DNA of 64,000 nucleotides from assembly GCF_030272615.1 (NCBI RefSeq), contig NC_081410.1, positions 574,071,241 to 574,135,240 on the forward strand. Reading direction: 5' to 3'. Below, in pieces: positions 25,201 through 36,400 of this stretch; position 1 is the first letter of the stretch, and each line of letters opens with the position of its first letter. The translations under genes were made by a program, and so were the position numbers. Source of the DNA: Cryptomeria japonica. Lineage: Eukaryota; Streptophyta; Pinopsida; Cupressales; Cupressaceae. Below the pieces are notes generated by a model. The model was not told where the DNA came from. It saw only the letters and a list, made by a program, of their open reading frames with translations, and did not search any database.

Positions 25201-28200
25201 AATCATGATAATCTTATCATGGCATCATTGGACTTACTTTTTTCTCTCTTTTCACCTAGGGTTTTGTGATTCTTTAATCATTAATCCCTTTTACTAATAT
25301 CTCTCTTTAGGTTAAATAAATTAATTTCATTTATCCTAGGTCTTGTGTCACAATTAAATATTTTATTTAATTGGCTAATTTTCCTTTTGTGGAATGATTA
25401 ATAAATGAAAAGTTATTAATTATTCCCACATTTCTCTCCCTTAATTTTCTCCTAATTTGTCATTCCCTAATTTCTTCCATCATTTTCTCCTCTAATTTGT
25501 CTCCACTAATTTCTCAAATCATGTGTTATCATAAAGGATTGTGCCTATGATGCTAAGTATGAAACCCAACAATCCTATGAAACATGGAAACACCTTCGAG
25601 CTTGTGGGTTTCTCAAAGTGAAGGTGAATCTCCAAATTATAGACCATCTTCCTTTATGATAAATCTCCTGCAATTTTATTTTTTGTGGGAAAATGGATAG
25701 AAAGCTTGCATGTAATGAAAACCTATCATAATGGAGGTGATAAACCAAAATGATGCAATTCTACTTGTCCTAAAACTATAACCAACTGCAATAAAGAACC
25801 AATATGTCTCACAAATCAAATAAGATCATGAAATTCATCAACATTTAATGCGAAGGTTCGAAATCCACCAACGTTGTATGAAGGAAAAGTGATTTTTCAC
25901 AATATGCAACTAATTGGGAACCAGATGAACACAACCCACAACCTGAATTTGCAATGAAATCTTCCTATTTTTGCAAAGCGTAAATGAGACAAAGAAAAGG
26001 ATTCTAAAAATCACAATAACTCTATCAAATCATTCATCTAACAATGAAGAAAACAAGAATTTAATTGACAAGGAAACTGCACTCTGTATTGAAAACTGGA
26101 AAAATAACTCTATTACAATGCTGAAAATTGGGAAAAAAACATTGAGCTACAATGCTTTTTGTTGTATGTGTAAGTAAAAAGAAAGAACCATAAATAATAA
26201 TGAAGAGGAGAGAAGAATATATAGAAAATAAAATCTCCAAGAATAGTGATCTAAAGATAGCATGAAGAAAATTGCATGAAGAAACCCTGAACTGAAAATT
26301 TGCATGAGAAAAACCCTTGGGTGTATTTACCCAAAATAGTGTGTAAAGAACATGTGAAAATCTATCAAAAATAGCTTTTGCTGCTAAAAATAGCTCTCCA
26401 ACTCAAACTACATCAAAGTGATACTCAAACTGTTGCATGAGAAGCCCAAAATAGCCTAAAAAAAACACTCTTCCTCTATGAAAACTGCATAATGTCCAGA
26501 TGCCAAAAATAGTTAAAAAAAAGCAACCCTTCTCTAAAAATACGCATGGATGCTAATGCTAAATATAGCTGCTGAAGACAAAAATGTCCCCTCTCTTTGA
26601 AATTCTGCATGCCCTTTCATTTCTTTATCTCCTAAAATAACTTCATTTTAACACTTCAAAAATAAATAAATATTCATTTTATTTATTTTACTTTTTCATT
26701 TCTTTTTATAATTTAATATAATTTTGTTAAGATTTTTTGATAAAATAAATTTTAATAAATTTATATTAATTATAAATAGATTTTAATAGATTTTAGATTT
26801 TAATACATTTTATAACTTAATGTATATTAATTAAGATTTTTAAAGAATTTAAATCTTAATTAAAACATATTAATTTATAATGGATAAAGAAAATATAAAG
26901 AGCTTAAAGCTCTTAGCCCTTGTGCATGTTAGGGCTTTACATGCTTTACCTAGGTCAATGACCTTGCAAGTCATGACCATGTCTTCACATAATGTATGCA
27001 ATTTGTTTTCTTAAAAACAAACAAAAATAAAAGCCCATTCCATTTTGGTTGTTAGGGCATGCAAAAAGGGCTCGAACCGTAATTTAATTTTACTTTGCAT
27101 CTTGTATTGTTGATTCTTCTTGGAGAAGACCCTACTCTACCACTAACATGCACTCTGGCAGTATGAGCTCGAGCTAGGGTTCTCTAAGTCTTAAAGGCTC
27201 GCATCTGGATGTGTATTGGACTTCTGCATGATTTTTCCTTGAACGAGGCATGAATTTTATTCTTTTATCCTCTATGTAACTATTCCTTGTGGAAAAGATC
27301 ATTGCTGAAGCTTTTACTTCTTCATATGCATGCATTAGGGTTTTTCTATTCACTGTCTTTGCATGGCTTTCTAGGGCGATGTCCTTTGACAGCCCTTATG
27401 GTGACTATGATGAGCTCTTTGTATTTCAACACTTTACTGTTTGGTTATCCATGCTAATGGGTTTGCAAATCTTTGTTATACAAAATCTCTGTCATTATGA
27501 CTACCTTGGTTGTGACTATCTTAGCATCAACATTTACTATTTTTGATATCTTGAATGCTTTTCAAAATGTGAAGGGGTTTATACTGTTCTAACTGTCCAT
27601 TCATGCACAAGTAGACAACATTGTATTTGACACTATGACTGTTGTGTGTGCTCATTGTACCATTGTCATGTTTATTTTCCTATCATTGACTGTTATGAAC
27701 TTAATCCTTGCATGCTATATGGTTTCTAATACCGTTCCTAGAATTCTTCTAATTGTCACTGTATTTGGTGACGGATACAACTTAGCCCTTATATTGTCTC
27801 TTGGGAGAAATCCTTTGCATCTTCTTTATTTTGTTGATTTTGTGAATGCCTTGAGATGTGTTGTTGACCATAAAAACTAGACCCTCTATTGATTTGGGAC
27901 TATCATTGTAGATACTTTCCCTTTGTAAGATGCTTTTGAGATCATTCGTTGTGTATTGGTTTTACATAATCATTGTCCATTCATGTTTGCGGTGATCATT
28001 TATTGCTCTGTGGGTGTGAGACTATCATGATTATTGCTGAGTATACAACTTTGCATTTTCATGGAGTGCTCTTCATGTGAGATTAGCATTATGCTTAATC
28101 TTGAAATCTCTATATTCCATCGTCAATGAAGATTTCCCATGCTTTCATATATGAAATATGACTTCTTTAACATTGTTAGCTTTTGATGAAAAATCATTCT

Positions 28201-31200
28201 TTTGTTGATTGTGTCTTGTTCATATTCTTGAAGACTTCATACTCCATTTAATGATTGTCAAAAGACTTTATCATTACCAGGTTATTCTTTGAACATCATT
28301 AATGGATCTATGTATTGTTGTCCATGAAGCTCTAAGTGTTCTTTCTCTGTGTGATTCTCTCTAACTTGTATACACCTTTAGATTAAGCTTCTTAGTTTGG
28401 CTAGTGTGACTGACTTTGGATGAATGCTTCATGATAGGAAATTTATAATGCACTTTGAGTTTTTTTTTATTATAGTTTCAAGCATTGTATTAAACCTTCC
28501 TTTGCATTCACTATCTTCATGACTGTGAAATCACTTTTGTGGCTTATATTTGATGTTTGTGCTCTTATCTATTGTCATCTTTAAAACCTTCTTTGACTAT
28601 CACTATGTGTTGTCCTTTGATACTCCTTTGTTTGTGTGATTATGCATGTGAGATGTATCTACTATGACAATGATTCTTTTGATATAATATAAGTCTACTG
28701 GAGCTGAGCATGGTTCATTAGGATGAAGGCTTATGAAGTGCTGAAATAATGACTGCTCTGAGATCCATGAAGATTACTATGTTTGGTCTCATTCAAAATA
28801 TCACTGTAGCCTCTATATGTATTTTTATGAGAAGTAATATAGATTGTTGTTCATATGAAATGGAGGACTATTGTATCTTTATTGAACTTACATACACCTA
28901 GGGTTGTTCACAAGGCCTTGAATGACTGTCCTCTGTTGATTGATCATCATGAGTTGAGAATCATTTAATATTATTGATGACTATCCTTGGCTGATGGTTG
29001 GGTCTACTATATTGAGTCTGAGACAATGGTCACCCCTTTCTTTCCTTAAAACTTTACATGACTGTATTTCCATGTGTTTCTATACCTAGCACTGCTGAGT
29101 GCTGATTATTGTATGATGATTATAATGTAGAACCACTACATCTATGTACTTACTGCAATACTAAGTTTTCACTATGTGCCTTGGCTTGAGATTCTTATGT
29201 GTTCATAAGGTCTTAATATTGTGATTTCTTATGCTTGGGACTGTTACTCTCTTCAATATAAGCTCCTCATCTCTATCTTAGGCCTAAATTGTAACTGTTA
29301 TGATAAGTGATGATTCTCCTATCACTATACAAACCCTTCCTCACACTACCAATACTCTGTATTGCTCTTCTTTTCATGATTTGTAGTTGCTCCTCTTCTT
29401 GATACTCTTATCAACGTATACCTGATACTCTTATCAATGTATACTTGTGTAACTACCTACTACTTTGAGTCTTGGTTCTGAATCACAAGTTCTTATCCTT
29501 TGCATAATGTTATTCATATGAATTGTCTAATGTATCCCTAGCTACATTGCATGGCTTTTGATCGATCACATGCATTAATACTACCTTCCTAATCCTTGAC
29601 TGTGTATTGGTGATTCAAAAAACTACTTTGCCACTATATTATCACTGTGAAAGGAAAATCTAAACATGGTTGCTCTAATTTGTGTTGATAGTGATCTTCT
29701 TAGTCACTATTCCTATTGTCTAGGTCTTTCTACTATGACTTTTCTATGACTGGGACTTAATTCATTGAATTAAGGAGTTGCTCATCATTGTTTGTGCACA
29801 ATGATCATACTATTTTGAATATGATCTCATTGTATTTCTTGTACATATACCTTGGATTCTGCTAAGAACACTTGATTGCTGCACTATCTTAAGATAGATT
29901 GATATCTCTATCTATCATAATGTCATTTTTTGGTATTGACTATGTCTCTTCATCTTTGAATTATGATTGTATTTTGTCATGCTCATTGATACTTTTGACT
30001 ATCACTCATGGGTTTTGTGAGGTATTCTTTATTGTTCTTGTGACCGTATTCATGGAGTTTTAGAGAAAAATCTAGTGCATTAGAAAACTCTTAATGCATT
30101 GTTCACTATATTATCTTCATGACTGCACTATCCTTTGCCAGGGATATTTGAGACCTATTGGCTGCTAATAATGAATCTTATGATTGTCATGTGTTATGGT
30201 CTGCACTTTTAGCTGGTAGTTGTTCACATTGAATGGACTATGATATGCTCCTTTAAGGTTAATGCTCCTATATGGGTTGTCATTCATTTGTAACAAATAT
30301 AGACATTCTATTGGTCTTCACTGCCTTCTTCATACATGAACTATTTTTTGGCAGAGATCTTCACTATATTTTCTTTTATCATTGCATTATGTCTAAGATT
30401 TACTGTGACATTATGCCTTTGTATGATCTTTTTGAGACCTTTGCAACTTGGTGCAATGATGTTACTGTTCGTATATTTCTATCTCCATTGTTTTATCACC
30501 TATCAACTGCACTAAGACACCTTGATGATTGTTTTATTGTAAGTGAACCTTTAGACAACATGGATGCTATTTTGAATACTTACTCTGAGATCCATTGCAC
30601 TAAAAGGCCTACTTGTCCATGCATTTACTTTCTTCATACATATATTTCTAATATCTATCGTTAATGCAAATAGTCTTAATGATGGTGATCAAGAGGCTTT
30701 GAATTTACTATTTCATTATTAGCTAGTATTCACTTTATCTCTTGATGATTTGTTCCTAATAAACACCTCTTCACTGCAACTTGAGCATTTGGCATATTGT
30801 TCCAGTTAACTGGAAGATATTATGAATTGAGCAAACCAAAAAGAGGTGGGGATTTTTGGTTTTTACATGATTGGCTATCACAACTGGAGTATTTTGTGTT
30901 TTATTCAAAGTTGGCTTTCCTTGTTGTTCTACTTCTGAAATTGATAGCTTTTGTTGTTCTATGCTAGCTACTTGTGCTAAAAATGAAAAAATTATCCTTC
31001 TTATTGGTTCACTCACTCTTTCCTTTTTTTTTCTCTTATTCACATGATGCCTCTAGTTAGTTGTTTTTCATTGAATGCAATCATGTTCATTATTGTATAT
31101 ACTGCCATTAGATGGCAGTTCATACTATCATTGATTGACTATATATGGGACCATGGACGTTGTTGAACTCCATGTTTAACAACTGATTAGTGTCACCCTA

Positions 31201-32740
31201 TGAGTGATGACTTGTATGTTGGGCTCAACCCTTGTGGGAGCCCATTTTTCCCTACATACTTGATACTCATGAAATGGAAATGTGTCCTATATCTGCACAA
31301 TGAACAAACAAGTTAGAAAAAAAAAAAGAAGCTCATGAAGCTTCTGATGATTTGTCGCTTTGATCTCTCTAATTCTCTTGCTTGATCTAATCCGATTTTT
31401 TCCATTTGTAGTCTGATATATATGTGTATGAGTAGATTGTTAGAAGAATAATGATCTAGAGCTCTAACACATATGTTCTTAACCCCTTGCAGGAACTCTA
31501 GGACCACTAGGAGAATGAAGAAATGAGGATGCAACTTCAACAAACCAATGGTTTGTCATTTAAAGGCAATGAAAAATCTTTCTTCCTCTTTCTTTCTACT
31601 TATATATGTGTATATCATTCTACTTTCTGCACTTTATTAGTCATACCCACAACTTGTGTGGGTCCTTACACATTTACATAAAAATAAAAGAGCTTCTCTC
31701 ATATGTAGTTTTAAGATGTACATTGTATTTGAAAAGAATTCTTCATTTGTATACTCAAATCTGATAAATGATGAAGTATGATAAAAAACAATTGTGTACC
31801 TTTTTTAACTCCAATGTGTAAGGCCCGCAACAAGCCACCAAATTTAGCTATAGCGAAGTTTTGGTAACATCATGAAGCTATATTTGCTCAAATTTTTCAT
31901 AATTCAATAAAAGCTATAATTTTGGCTGATTTGTCATAATCATGAAGCATGAATTTCTCTTCAAATTTTCATAGCAATTTGTCATATCAATTATGCCATT
32001 TTTTGAATCAATTTGCCATTCTCATTTGCCATGATTTTCTCATGCCAATTTGGTGGTCAATTTTTCTATAGATTGAACTCTTGTTCCAATGTATGAATCT
32101 TGAATTTGAGTAAATAAATGCTACTAATTTGTCTTCAAAACTTTGGATCTTCTTTCCTTTTATTTCAACACACTTGCAAATAGGTTTGAGAACCACATTT
32201 CATCTTTGATCTAAAGAGAAGCAAGAAGGACAGTGGAGGGGATCATTTCAAGTGTATGAAGGATGGTTTGTATTTTCTTTTGATATTTCCTTATTTATGA
32301 TTAGTTTTGTACCTTCATTGATGCAGTATTAGCGATTTCCTCGAATGCCTAACTTTTACTCTCACATTTTCAGGTGAACCTGACGTGAAATATGCTTAAT
32401 TTGATGCTTGTTTGAGTGTTTTGAGTGATTGCAATTCTGGATTGCATCAAAAGAAGCCTTCTCAAGACTCTACCAATATTTATGTGCAGTTGTCATCAGA
32501 AGTTGCAAAGTTGCAAGGGACTTTTGTGCAATTGCAAGAGATTTTTGAGAAATTGAGGCTTAGAACTGCGTGATTATAGTTTATAGTTGTGCAGTTGCTC
32601 CAGATCTTTTAGCTTACAAAATTTTCAAATGTTTTCTTCTTGCAACCTTAGATTAGGGTTTTGAAGAATTGATTATGGCCTAAAATGAACTAATGTAGTT
32701 TTAATTAATCCTTAGATCAAACAACAACAATTGTTCATCT
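25201..32740. other. Long stretch without recognisable genes
   Basis: Apart from short repeats I see no gene or transposon protein. From about 27200 to 31100 the plus strand has an unusual, fairly even texture (many TGACTAT, CTTGATG, TATTGTC and CATTG words, few A runs), unlike the AT-rich sequence on either side. Frames there (27289-27546, 27635-27880, 30272-30664, the last of 130 codons) are hydrophobic and match nothing. Such a block may be the interior of a very long LTR, but I found no terminal pair. Sequence from 31800 onward may already belong to the host element of the solo LTR. Confidence 0.4.
29400..29445. repeat. 23-bp tandem pair
   Basis: TGATACTCTTATCAACGTAT at 29400 is repeated at 29423 with C-to-T changes. 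It is a short local duplication. Confidence 0.85.
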
Positions 32741-34072
32741 TGTTGGATATTATTGCTGCTAAGATATGTTGTTTTCATTGGTGTCAACATATTCTTGTGT
32801 TTAGTGTTCTGATGTTTGCATTGAGTTGATTTGGTTGGTTTATCTATTTGGGATGCTAAATCAACTAGAGATATCTCATTCTTTATTTATTCCATGACAT
32901 TATGTGTTGATTTGGTTGAGTTGTGGATTCTGGTTTGAAGATTGTTCTTTTGTGTTCAGTAGTTGGCAGATTCTGGTATTTGACATGTTGTGCTTGGGTA
33001 TGATCATATCTTTCATAGCAGATTTGGGAGTGTTCTAGATGTTCATGTGTATCTTCATTACAAATGGTTCATGATTTGGTGCTCCACAAGTTATCTTTCT
33101 AGTCCAAATTATTGTTGTTGAGTGTTCTTGAGTGTTAGCATGTTGATCAATGAAGATTTGTATAAGTGGTGTTGGTGCAACTATTGTGGATGGTTTTAAC
33201 ATGCTTGTTGGTGTTTCCTAATCTTGTTCTATTTGATTTTGTAGTCCGCATTGATCATTATGCATGGTATTGGTGATTTTGTTGATCCGGTGATATTCTT
33301 CATGTTATGCAATATTTTTGGTTGTGTAACATGTTGCGGTTGATCTTGGCGAGATTTCCGGTGATGATGTATGTTTGGAGAGTTGATTTAGGTCCATGCT
33401 ATGTCATCTATAACATTTTATTTGTCTAGTGGTTTATTTATGTATTGTGTGATGTAATTTTGTAATTAAGGGTTGAGGGTTTAGCTGACCTTGTAGTCAA
33501 GTTTGATGATTTGTATAAATAGGTATTATATTCATGTAATTTGGTTGTTGGTGTAGTGTCTGCATTACCAAAGAGTAGTTTATGTGCACATAAGCGAATC
33601 TATTTTTTGGTATGGTGTATTAAGTAGAGATTGTTGCAAGGCAGAAAAATAAGCTTAATCGGAACTGTCATCAACCATTAGTAGGTGCTATTTTTGCAGT
33701 TCATGTAATCCAAATTGTAGTCCAATCATTATTGTAAGGTAGTGAACCTTCCCTGAGGGTTGGAAACTTCAGGGTCATTATATTTTGAGCAGTGAGCTCT
33801 AGGTAGTGTCCCTGAATGCAAGTGCATTCCCCATTGTAATATTTACACATACTACTGTAGAGTATCATCTTATTGTGGGTAGGTTCCCACCATGGTTTTT
33901 CCCTTAATCGAGTTTTCCACGTCAAAATCTTGGTGTTATGTGTGTTGTTGTTATTGTGTTTATCTTTATTCTTGCTGCAATTGATTGAAATTTGAGATTG
34001 TGCTTAATTGGTTTAATCCAGTGAAAACTGATTCACCCCCCTGTCAGTTTTCATTTATTGTTGTTGCCAACA
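32741..34072 (+). mobile_element. Solo LTR of a Copia-type retrotransposon, TSD CATCT
   Basis: The unit starts TGTTGGATATT and ends TTGTTGCCAACA, so its termini are the inverted hexamers TGTTGG and CCAACA. The five bases before (32736-32740) and after (34073-34077) are both CATCT, as expected for LTR integrase. No internal domains or second LTR are present, so this is what remains after LTR-LTR recombination. The end contains ACTGATTCACCCCCCTGTCAG, close to the CTGATTCACCCCCCTCTCAG of the Copia LTR farther right, so the two are related families. A TATAAATAG box lies at 33513-33521. Confidence 0.92.
33513..33521 (+). promoter_or_regulatory. Probable TATA box of the solo LTR
   Basis: TATAAATAG lies about 770 bp into the LTR, a reasonable place for the U3 promoter of a 1.33-kb LTR. 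Whether it is still used cannot be told. Confidence 0.5.
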
Positions 34073-35250
34073 CATCTTTCTTTTCATGTAGAGGGGTTAA
34101 AAAGAATAGCAAATTTCACCAAATGATGGCTTAAAATCAATCAAAATCATACAATCTTAATGCAATTTGATCATATTTAGTGTAATTAGGGTTCTAAGTG
34201 GGAAAATAAGCACATATAGCTTAATTAGGAATGGAAATGAACAAAAAATTCACATCATAGCCTAATTAGGGTTTTTAGGGAAAAAACAATCTACATTTCA
34301 TTCTTAGGCACTTCAAAGTTTCCATTTTGTCAAATTAAGATTCAAAATCATACTAGTAAGCATAATTTAACCTCATAATGTGTTGAAATTGAGTTTTACA
34401 TTGCTAGTATGCTAAAATTTGAGGTCAATTAGGATCATTTCTATTAGAATTAGGGTTTTCATGATCAAATTAGGCTTACATTTGACCAAAATTTCCTTTT
34501 GCATGACTTTGCATGTTTGATTTGCAGGCATTCTTAGAAATTATGCAATTGTTCATTGTTTATGCGTAGTTACATGAGATTTCTACATAATTGCATGAGG
34601 TTTATACACAGTTGCATGAGATTTCTACATAGTTGCATGATATTTCTACACAATTGAAGCTAGTATTTGTGTAGTTGCATCATTAGGGTTTTAGGTATAA
34701 TTTCCACTTTCAGTATTACATGAATGCAAAACCATTTCATTATTAGGTTTTAGTTTTTGGGGTACTAATGATCTATGCAATAGATTGGCATTTGTCAGGA
34801 GAAGACCTCATTGAAAACTATTGACATTTTCATGGAGGACACTATCAAACACAATCATTAAAATAGAGTGTTTTCATTTTCTAGATACATAACTTTTGGA
34901 TTTGGGTTTTAAAATGAACCTTTGTATTTCATGTTTGGCACACTTATGCATGTGAGTGGACCTATTTCTAACACACACTATCCTCTCTCCTAGCTTTCAT
35001 GTTCTTGGGTGCAAGAGAAAAGTGTTAGCAACGCTAATTTTTTTTTAGAGGGCCTACCTCCCAAGAAGTCTTTAAGGTCGAGTGAGAGGGAACGAACCAA
35101 GTGGTACTTCTTTAGCTTGCTATAAAAATTAAAGAGTCAGGTGAAAGCTGCTAATAATTGGTGATGTGTATCTACATCGACGGTTCCCTTAGTATCCACA
35201 CTTTTTTCAAGAGATGAGTAAAAATCCTTTAACAAGGTCTAGGAAAGGCT
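34073..35250 (+). other. Probable untranslated leader of the Gypsy element, left part
   Basis: No coding sense. It joins smoothly, across the Copia insertion (CTTAA), to 58081-59477, which lies directly upstream of the Gypsy gag. I infer that 34073-35255 and 58081-59477 are the split leader, or LTR-leader, of that Gypsy. I could not find its primer binding site or LTR ends. AATTAGGGTTTT words recur at 34180-34290 and 34440-34690; they are too scattered to be telomeric. Confidence 0.4.
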
Positions 35251-35255
35251 CTTAA
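35251..35255. repeat. Target-site duplication CTTAA, left copy (Copia)
   Basis: CTTAA lies immediately before the LTR start TGTTGG at 35256 and recurs at 58081-58085, immediately after the 3' LTR end ...TTCAACA. A 5-bp duplication is what Copia integrases leave. Confidence 0.9.
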
Positions 35256-35731
35256 TGTTGGCATTAGGTTGTCATTGATGTCAACTAGTATGGCATGGTC
35301 ACCAGTGAGTAAGCAGTGGTGACTGGTATGGGTGAAGTAAGACATGATAATGTCAATCAATATGTGTGTAAGTAGACATAAAGTTATGTTACCGGTACAT
35401 ATGAAATGCATCATTGACTGGTAAAGAAGGACCACTAGAAAGGCAAAGCAAGTAAGAAAAAGAAGAACTGAAGGATGTGAATTGGTATACACAGAGAAGT
35501 TTAATGCTACCAATAAATGAGTTTAGTAGATGGACTAGCATGTTTGATGGAAGGCCAAGTTGATCCACTACCAGAGAAGAGGTCAGAAGGTATAAAGGTC
35601 CACTAGTGAAGCTAGGTTATACCGGTAAGGTGAGTTGAACCGGTAGTCAATCTTGGTTAGTGAAGGATGTCAAATGGACATAAAAAACTAAGCATAAGTG
35701 AATGTCGACAAGGATGACAAGTGGAAACCAG
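35256..35731 (+). repeat. 5' LTR of the Copia element, part 1
   Basis: Matches the first ~480 bases of the 3' LTR (56432-56915) from TGTTGG through GTCATTGATGTCAACT to GACAAGTGGAAACCAG. It lacks about 8 bp near the start compared with the 3' copy. It stops abruptly at 35731, where the nested element begins. A TATAAAGG at 35591-35598 is conserved in the 3' LTR (56775-56782) and is the best candidate for the U3 TATA box. Confidence 0.92.
35722..35731. repeat. Target-site duplication of the nested hAT element, left copy
   Basis: TGGAAACCAG here recurs at 49695-49704. The uninterrupted 3' LTR has a single copy, TGGAAACTAG, at 56906-56915, followed by GTTGTGAG, which matches GTGGCAAG after the right copy. 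The true duplication may be 8, 9 or 10 bp, because element end bases cannot be told from target bases; 8 bp would fit hAT. Confidence 0.88.
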
Positions 35732-36400
35732 CAAAGATTACTTTAGTGGTGAATATTCACCAATGGCGAATTTTTCACGTTGGCGACCTGGGAAATGGCA
35801 AATATTTTGTACCGATTGGGGGTGGCCATGTCGCCAGAACATTATCAATTTCCATCAAAGTCACGACCCGATCTCCATATGTTTTATGCAATTAAATGTT
35901 TCTATGCATTGATTTTGCCAATACAATATACGATGGACACATAGTAAATTTAATTTATTCGCCTACACTCTCCGAGGTTTCATTAATAGATGACCATAAT
36001 TCGCCTATAGGCATGTGAAGATTTGTTATCCATGATGACCCAATTCGCCTAACATTTTGTCGACGTGTGTCTCCATTCACCCCAATTTTCGCCAACTATA
36101 TTGTATTTACCAATTATTTGGATGACCTATAACCGCCTCGAAAATTACATAAGTCGTATTTGGATGACCTATAATCACCTCAAAAATTATATGTCGTGTT
36201 ATATTTACACGATATTCACCAAATATTTGTATACCATATAAAATTCCTGTAGATTTCGCCATATAAGGATTGGTATAAATACATGCAAAGATCAAATCTA
36301 TCTCAACACAATCTGGTGGGTTCTAGGCTCTGAATTATGATCAATAGCGAAGTTTTAGACCAAGGAAAATCATTGTTGTTGATTGCATTGGCGACTGCTA
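35732..36400. repeat. Left subterminal region with repeated TTCGCC/GGCGAA motifs
   Basis: GGCGAA or GGCGAC, or their complements, occur near 35765, 35782, 35831, 35958, 36001, 36054, 36088, 36265 and 36384, in both orientations, often as TTGGCGA or ATTCGCC. A 42-bp tandem pair (ATTTGGATGACCTATAA at 36116 and 36158) lies among them. hAT and Mutator transposases commonly bind short repeated motifs near element ends, so these are candidate binding sites (inference). Confidence 0.65.
36275..36282 (+). promoter_or_regulatory. Probable TATA box of the hAT transposase gene
   Basis: TATAAATA is preceded by GG and followed some 30 bases later by TCTCAACACAATC, a plausible start region, and then by an ATG at 36337. 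It sits within the left subterminal region, as expected for a transposase promoter. Confidence 0.55.

Noticed and set aside
30272-30664. 130-codon hydrophobic ORF
   Set aside because: T-rich DNA gives Phe/Leu/Ile-rich frames by chance. There are no motifs and no neighbours of related function.
34180-34690. Telomere-like TTAGGGTTTT words
   Set aside because: They are scattered, not tandem, and are embedded in AT-rich leader-like sequence.
35229-35513. Minus-strand ORF similar in sequence to another at 56380-56676
   Set aside because: The similarity is real but comes from the two LTRs of one Copia element, not from a gene family.
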